DNA of 64,000 nt, from assembly GCF_022803015.1 (NCBI RefSeq), contig NZ_JAFKON010000001.1, positions 248,001 to 312,000 on the forward strand. The letters run 5' to 3'. Numbering within the stretch: the first letter of the stretch is position 1; the number at the start of each line of letters is the position of its first letter. The notes under the pieces are model-generated. The model was not told where the DNA came from, did no database searches, and saw nothing but the letters and a program-made list of their open reading frames with translations. Below, piece after piece: positions 50,216-57,687 of the stretch. Origin of the DNA: Arthrobacter humicola. Its GTDB lineage: Bacteria > Actinomycetota > Actinomycetes > Actinomycetales > Micrococcaceae. The position numbers and the translations under genes were made by a program.

Positions 50216-51748
50216 GTGGATTTTCTAAATCCCGTGATCAACGGATTCGCCGTTGTCCTGGAGCCGAGCAACCTCCTCTACTGCCTGATCGGCGTCGTCA
50301 TCGGCATGTTGATCGGTGTCCTGCCCGGTCTGGGGCCCGCGGCAACCATCGCCATCCTGCTGCCGCTGACCTACAACGTCGAACCCGTCACCGCCATCAT
50401 CATGCTCGCGGGCATCTTTTACGGCGCACAGTACGGCGGCACCATCACCTCCGTGCTCCTGCGGCTTCCCGGCGAAGCCTCGTCCGTGGTGACCGTCTTC
50501 GACGGCTACCAGATGTCCAAACAGGGGAAGGCCGGTACCGCACTTGGCCTGGCGTCCATCGGCTCGTTCATCGGCGGAACCGCCTCAATCGTTGGCTTGA
50601 CCTTCTTGGCGCCCGTCGTGGCGAGCTTTGCCCTCGACTTCGGCCCGGCCGAATACTCGGCGCTCGCACTGCTCGGCATCCTGTTGGTCGCCACCATCAG
50701 CAACGGTGCCAAGACCAAGGCACTCATCGCCGCCGCCGTCGGCTTGCTGCTGGCAACGGTCGGCCGGGACATCTTCACCGGCGAAAGCCGCTTCACCTTC
50801 GGCAACCTGGAACTGGCCGACGGAATTGATTTCGTGCCGATCGCCATGGGCATCTTCGGCCTGGGCGAAATCCTCTACAACCTCGAAGAGCGGCACCGCG
50901 CCGCCAAGGCGCCGTCCAAGGTCACGAACGTCTGGCCATCACGGACGGATCTCGCGCAGGCCTCCGGCGCGATCGCCCGCGGTTCTGTCCTCGGGTTCTT
51001 CCTCGGCATTTTGCCCGGTGGCGGTGCCACCATCGCATCGATGGCCTCCTATGCGATGGAGAAGAAGCGCGCCAAGCAGCCGGAACGGTTCGGTAAAGGG
51101 GCCCCGGAGGGCGTCGCTGGACCGGAAACCGCCAACAACGCCGCAGCAACGTCGTCGTTCATCCCGCTGCTGACCCTCGGAATCCCGGCTAACGCCACCA
51201 TGGCCCTGATGTTCGGTGCCCTGCTGATCCAGGGTGTGACGCCGGGCCCGCAGTTGGTGGAGCAGGACCCCGGGCTGTTCTGGGGCGTGGTCAACTCCAT
51301 GTACATCGGCAACATCCTGCTGCTGATCATGAGCCTGCCCCTCGTCGGAATCTTCGTGAAAATCCTCCGCGTCCGCGCCGCGATCCTGGCCCCGGTCACC
51401 GCCCTCATCACGCTGCTTGGTGCCTACACCATCAACAACAGCATGTTCGATGTGACGCTTGTCGTGGTGTTTGGGATCGTGGGATACCTGATGAAGAAGT
51501 TCGGCTTTGAACCCGGTCCGCTGGTCCTGGCGTTCGTCCTCGGGTCCCTGCTGGAGAGCTCACTGCGCCGTTCACTTCTCGTGTTCGGCGGCGATCCCAC
51601 GGGCTTCTTCACCCGCCCCATCTCCGCGACGCTGCTCATCGTGTTCGTCCTGGTAGCCGTGCTCCCGGGCATCCGGACTCTCCTGGCGAAGTGGACGACG
51701 GCGCCAAGCGAACAGCCCATCACCACGAAAATCAAGGAGAAGGTATGA
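50216..51748 (+). CDS. tctA: Tripartite tricarboxylate transporter, large permease subunit TctA
   Basis: 510 residues, GTG start nine bases after tctB, with TAGGAGAA before it. It has the TctA hallmark 'IGMLIGVLPGLGPAATIAIL' near residue 30. The permease blocks 'FYGAQYGGTITSVLLRLPGE', 'FFLGILPGGGATIASM' and 'TLGIPANATMALMFGALLI' follow. About 11-12 membrane helices are expected. It forms the translocation path for the acid delivered by TctC. Its stop overlaps the start of the universal stress protein gene, so all four genes are one operon. The length is normal. Confidence 0.95.
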   Translation: MDFLNPVINGFAVVLEPSNLLYCLIGVVIGMLIGVLPGLGPAATIAILLPLTYNVEPVTAIIMLAGIFYGAQYGGTITSVLLRLPGEASSVVTVFDGYQMSKQGKAGTALGLASIGSFIGGTASIVGLTFLAPVVASFALDFGPAEYSALALLGILLVATISNGAKTKALIAAAVGLLLATVGRDIFTGESRFTFGNLELADGIDFVPIAMGIFGLGEILYNLEERHRAAKAPSKVTNVWPSRTDLAQASGAIARGSVLGFFLGILPGGGATIASMASYAMEKKRAKQPERFGKGAPEGVAGPETANNAAATSSFIPLLTLGIPANATMALMFGALLIQGVTPGPQLVEQDPGLFWGVVNSMYIGNILLLIMSLPLVGIFVKILRVRAAILAPVTALITLLGAYTINNSMFDVTLVVVFGIVGYLMKKFGFEPGPLVLAFVLGSLLESSLRRSLLVFGGDPTGFFTRPISATLLIVFVLVAVLPGIRTLLAKWTTAPSEQPITTKIKEKV

Positions 51749-52149
51749 GCATCATCGTCGGATTCGTCCCCACACCGGCAGGGGAGGCCGCGCTGACCGC
51801 CGGCATTGCCGAAGCCATGCTCAGGAACGAAGACCTGGTGATCGTCAACTCCGCCCGCGAAGGCGCCCTGGTGGACAAAGCCGTTGCCGGCTCCGACATC
51901 CTGGAGGAGGCCGGCCGCCGGGCCACGGAGGCCGGAATCAGGGCAACGGTGATCCAGCCGCCGTACCGTGACGACCTCGCCGATGAATTCCTGGACGTCG
52001 CCCGCGAGGTCAACGCATCCCTGATTGTCATTGGCCTGCGGCACCGCTCACAGGTCGGCAAATTCATCCTGGGCAGCCACGCCCAGCGCATCCTCATGCA
52101 GGCCGACCGGCCCGTCCTTGCCGTGAAGGCGGACGGGGCCCTCTCCTAG
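51745..52149 (+). CDS. Universal stress protein (UspA family)
   Basis: 134 residues from the ATG at 51745, overlapping the tctA stop as ATGA. The first strand is 'SIIVGFVPTPAGEAALTAGI'. The C-terminal part has 'ASLIVIGLRHRSQVGKFILG' followed by 'SHAQRILMQADRPVLAV', which is the G-2x-G-9x-G(S/T) nucleotide-binding loop in a slightly changed form ('GLRHRSQVGKFILGSHAQ'). USP genes at the end of TctCBA operons are common. The protein may tune transporter or pathway activity through ATP binding, but this is inference. A strong terminator follows. Confidence 0.88.
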   Translation: MSIIVGFVPTPAGEAALTAGIAEAMLRNEDLVIVNSAREGALVDKAVAGSDILEEAGRRATEAGIRATVIQPPYRDDLADEFLDVAREVNASLIVIGLRHRSQVGKFILGSHAQRILMQADRPVLAVKADGALS

Positions 52150-52176
52150 AAAGCTCTCGCGGCTCTCAAAGGGTGG

Positions 52177-52215
52177 ACGGGCCGGCCCCCCTAGGTGGGG
52201 TCCGGCCCGTTTGCT
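52177..52215 (+). terminator. Rho-independent terminator of the tctCBA-usp operon
   Basis: Arms ACGGGCCGG (52177-52185) and CCGGCCCGT (52202-52210) enclose an inner C-run/G-run pairing and are followed by TTTGCTT. The hairpin starts 28 bases after the stress protein stop. Confidence 0.75.
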
Positions 52216-52532
52216 TGAGCGCGGGCGCGCAGCCACCACGGGCCATGGCAGTCGCCTGCCGGCCCAGCTGGTCGGACACGTCTCGGAGCTCGCGCCATGC
52301 ATTTCCGGAATTTCACCCGCAGCGGGTGAGGCCCATGCCGGACCTAATGCAAACAATGGTCATACCCTCCAAAGGTAGGGCTGAGGGACATGCCGTCCCG
52401 GAAACGAGAACGCATCTTTGAGAGCAGGAAAAGCAAATGAGTTTCCGGGAAGACTATTGGGATATTTTGACGGAACCAAGAGCCGGGTGCTGGTCTGACG
52501 GCGTTCGTGCCTTGAAGTACGTTTAGGCAGCC
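52216..52532. other. Intergenic region upstream of the cardiolipin synthase gene
   Basis: About 320 bases with no supported gene. Toward its right end the DNA is clearly more AT-rich (52420-52480), as expected for a promoter region, but I cannot fix a -35/-10 pair with confidence. Confidence 0.35.
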
Positions 52533-53999
52533 GTGCGCGGATCCTTCCAGGACGCTGAAACTTTTGCCTTGCTCCTGCTGGCGGCCCACATACTACTCGT
52601 GACCGTCGCAGCTGTCCTGGTGTCGATGAATCGCCGTCCATCCTCTGCTATTGCCTGGGTGCTCGCCATAATTTTCATACCGATCCTTGGTGCCGTCGCA
52701 TATTTCTTTGTTGGTTACTCGAAACTGCCCAAGGCGCGCAGGGACAAGCAGCGCGAAGTCAACGCTCTGGTCCTGGCCCGGACTGAAGGCAGTCCGTTCA
52801 TAAGCCGCGGCCTTGATTGGCCGGAATGGCTGCATTCGGCGGTGGTGTTGAACAGCAACCTTGGGGCGCTCCCAATGGTCGCGGGCAACAGTGCGACCCT
52901 GTTGGGCGACTACAACGGAGCTTTCGATGCCATGATCGCTGATATTGATTCGGCCACAAGTTATGTGCACGTGGAGTTTTACATCCTCGTGCTGGACGCA
53001 ACGACAGAGCCGTATTTTCAGTCGCTGGCCCGGGCACGACGGCGCGGCGTTGACGTGCGGGTTCTGTCCGATCACCTGGCTGGCCTGAAGTTCCCCGGCC
53101 GGAAAGAAACCTTGGAGTTCCTCCAGGAGATAGGGGCGGAATATCGCCCCATGCTGCCGGTGCGGCCTTGGCGTGGCGAATGGCAGAGGCCGGACCTGCG
53201 CAATCACCGGAAGATCTGCGTCGTCGATGGCCGCGTGGGATTCACGGGGTCCCAGAACCTCATCGACGCGAGCTACGACACGAAGGGCAACCTGAAGCGC
53301 GGGCTTCAGTGGCACGAACTGATGATGCGCGTTGAGGGACCAGTGGTCCGGGAGCTGGATGCGGTCTTCGCGACGGACTGGTACAGCGAAGCGGGTGTGA
53401 TACTGCCACTGGATTCCAGCGCCATCGGCGTCAGCCATCATTCTGCGCTCGTCGACGCGCAAGTCCTGCCCAGTGGCCCCAGCTTCGACAACGACAACAA
53501 TTTGAAGCTCTACGCGACGCTTATCCACAAAGCTGAGCGACGCGTCAGCATCACCAGTCCATACTTTGTCCCGGACGAATCCATCCTGATGGCTATTGTC
53601 ACGGCAGCTGCGCGGGGGCTAAGCGTCGAGCTCTTTGTTTCCGAAGTCGGTGACCAGAGCATGGTCTATCACGCGCAGCGTTCGTACTACGAAGCACTGC
53701 TCCGCGCGGGCGTCAGGATTTACCTTTACCGGGCACCGAAGGTGCTGCACTCCAAGCACTTCACTATTGACGAGGAAGTTGCGGTGATTGGGTCCAGTAA
53801 CATGGATGTGCGTTCCTTCAGCCTCAACATGGAGGTATCCGTACTTGTGCACGGGCGCGATTTTGTGGACGCCATTCGCGGGATCGAAGACGGGTACCGC
53901 GTGGAAAGCCGCGAGCTGCAGCTCGAAGACTGGATCCGGCGGCCCGTAGCCCAAAAAGTATTCGACAATCTGGCGCGCCTGACCGCGTCTCTTCAATAG
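52533..53999 (+). CDS. cls: Cardiolipin synthase (PLD superfamily)
   Basis: 488 residues, GTG start. Two N-terminal membrane helices ('FALLLLAAHILLVTVAAVLV' and 'IAWVLAIIFIPILGAVAYFF') anchor it to the inner membrane. Two complete HKD catalytic motifs follow: 'NHRKICVVDG' with 'GFTGSQNLID', and 'HSKHFTIDEE' with 'VIGSSNMD'. This is the bacterial ClsA layout, which condenses phosphatidylglycerol molecules into cardiolipin and glycerol. The length is normal. It is a single-gene unit, convergent with the TM2 gene. Confidence 0.94.
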   Translation: MRGSFQDAETFALLLLAAHILLVTVAAVLVSMNRRPSSAIAWVLAIIFIPILGAVAYFFVGYSKLPKARRDKQREVNALVLARTEGSPFISRGLDWPEWLHSAVVLNSNLGALPMVAGNSATLLGDYNGAFDAMIADIDSATSYVHVEFYILVLDATTEPYFQSLARARRRGVDVRVLSDHLAGLKFPGRKETLEFLQEIGAEYRPMLPVRPWRGEWQRPDLRNHRKICVVDGRVGFTGSQNLIDASYDTKGNLKRGLQWHELMMRVEGPVVRELDAVFATDWYSEAGVILPLDSSAIGVSHHSALVDAQVLPSGPSFDNDNNLKLYATLIHKAERRVSITSPYFVPDESILMAIVTAAARGLSVELFVSEVGDQSMVYHAQRSYYEALLRAGVRIYLYRAPKVLHSKHFTIDEEVAVIGSSNMDVRSFSLNMEVSVLVHGRDFVDAIRGIEDGYRVESRELQLEDWIRRPVAQKVFDNLARLTASLQ

Positions 54000-54061
54000 G
54001 GAACGGTCAGGTCCCAGTCCTTCCCTGTCGTCGGCCCGGTATGTGACGGCGCACCGTGACG

Positions 54062-54748
54062 CTACCCGGAGGGCCGGTATTCCTGGGCCGTAAGGTGCCA
54101 GACGGCTCCATTAGTGCTGACTATCAGCGCGTATGTCCCCGGAGCCAGGCTGATGCCGATCGCCCCGGCGCCGGCCATGGCCAGGGACAGCACGGTGAGG
54201 GCAGGTCCATTCACGGGTTGGAGATAGGCAATGGCGGCCCCGGTGAAGGTGTACTCAATGTGAAGCCTGCCGGTGAGGGTTACGAGTGGGGCCGGGGGTT
54301 TCGTGCCGGAGGCCTCCGCGACGGTGACCCATTCTTTCACCGGGGGCGGCGGGGCCGGATGCAGCACTGCGTTCATCGCGGCAACTGTGGCGGTCACAGT
54401 CCCGGTGACGGGGGCGGCGCTGACGCAGACCAACGCACCGGCGAGGGTGACGACCAGGACAGTCGAGGCCAGACGCAGGCCCCGTCGCAGGGAGTTGGTC
54501 CCGGCCAACGGCATGGATGCCCCGTCGGCGGCGTACTCATTGGTGATCCGGAACAGGTCAATGAGCCACCAGATGCCGGCGCCGCCCAGCGTCAACAGCT
54601 TCAAGGTGCCGGTAACCGGCTTGTGGAGGTAGAACCTGTCCGCTCCGCTGAAGCCCAGAAACAATGCCAGCAGCCACGCCGTGCGCAGGGAACGCATCGG
54701 CGGCAGGTCACCGTCGAAGACAAGCCCGTACTGCTCGGTCCTGGGCAC
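54062..54748 (-). CDS. TM2-domain membrane protein
   Basis: 228 residues. A TM2 domain occupies residues ~18-75. It has a first helix 'TAWLLALFLGFSGADRFYLH' carrying the conserved G-x-D-RFY, then 'GTLKLLTLGGAGIWWLIDLF'. A third hydrophobic helix ('STVLVVTLAGALVCVSA') leads to an extracellular Pro-rich linker ('HPAPPPPVKEW') and a small beta-rich domain. TM2 proteins have no agreed function in bacteria. The start is ATG. The gene is convergent with cls and on the same strand as the acyltransferase gene upstream, with a ~135-base gap. Confidence 0.85.
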   Translation of the reverse strand: MPRTEQYGLVFDGDLPPMRSLRTAWLLALFLGFSGADRFYLHKPVTGTLKLLTLGGAGIWWLIDLFRITNEYAADGASMPLAGTNSLRRGLRLASTVLVVTLAGALVCVSAAPVTGTVTATVAAMNAVLHPAPPPPVKEWVTVAEASGTKPPAPLVTLTGRLHIEYTFTGAAIAYLQPVNGPALTVLSLAMAGAGAIGISLAPGTYALIVSTNGAVWHLTAQEYRPSG

Positions 54749-54883
54749 ATTCCCGATTCTGGAACAGCCACGTCCGGATGTCCACAGGCATCCGGTGTGC
54801 GCTCGGTCAGTCCCTTAGGATCCACACGCGGAGAATGCGCCGAGCCGACGGCTCTTCATGAACGGATGTCCTCGGGTCGAAGC

Positions 54884-56212
54884 TTATGAAGGCCCAGTCA
54901 CCATCAGAGCTTCAAGGGCGCTGGAAAGTTCGTCACGCAGTCCTGTCAGGTCCGGGCACGCCCCGGGATCGGCGATAGTGGTGATGGTCAGCGTGCCGGC
55001 GTAGGAGAGGACTGCAAAGGCAACCGTTACGTTGCCGCTGATCGCTCCGAGTGGAATGATCCCGGTTACCGGCCTGCCCGCGACCACCAAGGTGCGTTCG
55101 GGTCCCCGCAGGTTCGTGACAAATGTATGGACAAGGTGTTGGTGGTCTATGACGAAGCGGTAGGCGCCAAGGTGCGCTGCGACCCGGGATATGGGGCCGA
55201 TGATTGCAGTGGAGGCCCCGGGAGGCCGCTGCTTGACACTCCTCATCGTTGCGGCAACGGCTGCCACCCTTCCCTTGGCCGGACCGACCGCGGGAACGGT
55301 CACCGGGATGATGCCGCTCCGGTTCCCCAGATAGGTGATTGTCGTGTGGCGGCGTGCAGAAAACAGCACGGAGATGACAAACTCTTCAACATATTCGCCC
55401 CGTGCCAGGAGCAGGCGGTGCAGGGCTGTCGCGACGGCGGTGAGGATGAGATCGTTGACCGTCGCTCCCTGCATGTGCGCGGCGGTTCTGACTGCCTCCA
55501 TGTCGCAGCGGAGGACGGCAAGCGTCCGTTGCGGACCTGTCGGGCGGTTGAGTGAGGTGCGGGCAGCCCGGGGTTTGCCCGTCTGCCGCAGTTCGGAGGC
55601 TCCGGCGGCTGCGGTCCGCAGTGCGGCCGGGAGCCCGGCCAGTGCGTTGACTCGGCTCCTTGCAGCATCAATGGCCAGATGCAGCGCCGAGTATGGAATC
55701 TCTGGCTCCCGGCGACCGTCCCACCCGGCTTCCGCGGCTGCCAGGGCATCCAGGACGGCGAGACCTCCAATTCCATCTGTGAGGACATGATGAAAGACGA
55801 AAACAAGCGCTGACAGGTCCGGGCTTACGCCGGTGATGAGCTTGGCTGACCAGAGAGGACGGTCGCGGGACAGCGGCGCAGCGAGCATTTCGGCCGCAAT
55901 GTTCAGCACCGCTTCCTCACCGCCGGGCGCCGGACAGGCGATCACGCCCAGATGGTGTGCCGGATCAAAGCCGGAATCATCCGCCCAAATGGGCCGCCCG
56001 CAGCCGAAGGGGACAGAGACCAGCCGCTGGCGCAGCCGGGGGACAGTGCCGAGCCGACGCGCCAGTGCTTCCAGGAGGGGTGCCGAATCTTCGCTGCCTT
56101 CCGTGCTGAGCATGAGGATGGCCCCGACTTGCATTGGCGCTGAGCCGATGTCCGCGTCCAAGGACATCATGTCCTCGGCGCTCACCCTGTCAACATGTTG
56201 TCTTGGCGTCAT
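54884..56212 (-). CDS. WS/DGAT-type acyltransferase (wax ester/triacylglycerol synthase)
   Basis: 442 residues from the ATG at 56212, chosen because GGGGA lies six bases upstream and the length is typical. An ATG at 56323 would add 37 residues. The family start 'VSAEDMMSLDADIG' is near the N-terminus. The catalytic HHxxxDG is intact at H141-G147 ('HHVLTDGIGG'). Later 'GATVNDLILTAVATAL' and 'VTNLRGPE' (the PLW/ND1-like blocks) follow. The enzyme joins acyl-CoA to a diacylglycerol or fatty alcohol. It implies storage lipid or wax ester formation. The gene is the last of a row of minus-strand genes. Confidence 0.9.
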   Translation of the reverse strand: MTPRQHVDRVSAEDMMSLDADIGSAPMQVGAILMLSTEGSEDSAPLLEALARRLGTVPRLRQRLVSVPFGCGRPIWADDSGFDPAHHLGVIACPAPGGEEAVLNIAAEMLAAPLSRDRPLWSAKLITGVSPDLSALVFVFHHVLTDGIGGLAVLDALAAAEAGWDGRREPEIPYSALHLAIDAARSRVNALAGLPAALRTAAAGASELRQTGKPRAARTSLNRPTGPQRTLAVLRCDMEAVRTAAHMQGATVNDLILTAVATALHRLLLARGEYVEEFVISVLFSARRHTTITYLGNRSGIIPVTVPAVGPAKGRVAAVAATMRSVKQRPPGASTAIIGPISRVAAHLGAYRFVIDHQHLVHTFVTNLRGPERTLVVAGRPVTGIIPLGAISGNVTVAFAVLSYAGTLTITTIADPGACPDLTGLRDELSSALEALMVTGPS

Positions 56213-56447
56213 TTTCGGTCCCCGGAACCAGATCTCTGAATTCTCTGCACTCCTGGGAGGGAAGAAGACAGCAACCCACAAGTTCTTGAGCAGAGACAGC
56301 CGGCGACCCGACGTGGTCGTCATGTCCTCACTGTTGGGCGTACGGGGCCCAGAGGCTAGGGCAGAACGTCCCGCTTGCCCGCCATAGCCGAAGAGCCACC
56401 AGCGGCGCTGAATGATTTGGAACAACGACGGGGGCAAGCTCCCGCCG

Positions 56448-56996
56448 CTAGGACGCTTTCGCGCTGGTGGTACCGGGGCCGGCGTTGACTGCTGCCGCCA
56501 CCAGGCGGTCGAAGCTGGCGGTTCCGTTGTCCGGAGGCACAACCGTGAACACCGCAACCCATTTCTCGGGGGCATGTTTCTCCAGAGTTGACGCCCGGGC
56601 CACATGCAGGTTCAGCCCGGGTACGCCGCTGACAAGGAGCGGAAGCTGCTCGCCGGTCTTGGTCATGTGCCGGAATTGCCTGACCGACAATTGGTCACCC
56701 GGGCTGCTCGTGACCTCTGCGAGGGTGTCATTGATCCTCTTGGTCAGCCCCCGCATGAAGCGCTGCTGGGCCATGACCGTGCGCACCGTCAGAAGCGCGG
56801 CGAAGAAGAGGGTGAACAAAACCAGGGCACCGAAACTTCTGAGGAAGGGCAGAAAGATCATCAGGAACAGGCACACGATCAGCCCCAAAATACTCGACAT
56901 GACGAACTTGAAGACGGGGTTTTCGCCCGGTTTCTTTGACCAGCGAACGAGGGCGACGATGTCCTTCCGGGGCTGATCGCGCCGTGAAATTTCCAT
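56448..56996 (-). CDS. Membrane protein of unknown function
   Basis: 182 residues. Two adjacent hydrophobic helices ('FVMSSILGLIVCLFLMIFLP' and 'FGALVLFTLFFAALLTVRTV') lie at ~30-72. They are followed by a soluble C-terminal domain of ~105 residues ('QLSVRQFRHMTKTGEQLPLL', 'KWVAVFTVVPPDNG'). No family is recognised. It starts two bases after the stop of the coiled-coil protein gene, so the two are certainly co-transcribed and may form a complex. Confidence 0.75.
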   Translation of the reverse strand: MEISRRDQPRKDIVALVRWSKKPGENPVFKFVMSSILGLIVCLFLMIFLPFLRSFGALVLFTLFFAALLTVRTVMAQQRFMRGLTKRINDTLAEVTSSPGDQLSVRQFRHMTKTGEQLPLLVSGVPGLNLHVARASTLEKHAPEKWVAVFTVVPPDNGTASFDRLVAAAVNAGPGTTSAKAS

Positions 56997-56998
56997 GA

Positions 56999-57556
56999 TT
57001 AGTACCCCTTCACTTCCATGAGCGCTTCGGCCAGGATGATTGCCTCGCGTGCTTCCTTGAGATCGCCCAGCAACCCCATATCGGGAATGGCTCCTTTGGC
57101 CGCGGTGGAGCCGGCGATTTCGGAAAAGATGCTGCTCAACTTTTCGCGGTCCTGTGACAGCATCCGGGACGACGTCAGCTTAATTCTGCTCAGCTCAAGC
57201 TCCAGCAATGACTTGTCGATGGCCTCACGACGCCCTTGCATGACCGCCAGCTTCTCGGTGACACGCTGGACACGGCCCCGGAGCATTGCTTCCATCTTTC
57301 CTGCCACGACGTGGAGCTCGCACAGCGCGGTGTAGGACTGCGGGGACCCCGAGTGAACGGCGAGCTGCTCACCGACGTAATGGCGCCGTCGTTCCCATTT
57401 CCGAACGGCGGACTCAGATGGTCCCAAGAGGAGGGAAACGGCTGCCAGTGCTTTGTCCAGCGACGCGGCCCGGGTGCTCAGGCTGCTGGTGGCGGCGTCC
57501 AGCCTCGACAGGAACGCGTCGTAGTTGTCGTGAGGCTGGGCGCTATCGGGATTCAT
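56999..57556 (-). CDS. Helical/coiled-coil protein of unknown function
   Basis: 185 residues from the ATG at 57556; the longer open frame upstream is not protein-like. The sequence is almost all helical with heptad character, for example 'DAFLSRLDAATSSLSTRAAS' and 'REAIDKSLLELELSRIKLTS'. It has no membrane segment. It resembles the helical bundle of PspA- or TerB-linked accessory proteins only in general character, and I cannot assign a family. It overlaps functionally with the membrane protein gene two bases downstream; a membrane-associated complex is a reasonable inference. Confidence 0.72.
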   Translation of the reverse strand: MNPDSAQPHDNYDAFLSRLDAATSSLSTRAASLDKALAAVSLLLGPSESAVRKWERRRHYVGEQLAVHSGSPQSYTALCELHVVAGKMEAMLRGRVQRVTEKLAVMQGRREAIDKSLLELELSRIKLTSSRMLSQDREKLSSIFSEIAGSTAAKGAIPDMGLLGDLKEAREAIILAEALMEVKGY

Positions 57557-57687
57557 GAGCCACCCGCGCGCGGTGGCGCGATTCCCCTCGCCGGAAATTG
57601 GCCCCGTCTCCCATGGCAAGAGGATAGAGGCTCCGGGCCCCGTTGGCATAGAGCGCGGCATTGGATCCAGAGCATTTCGGGCCAGTG

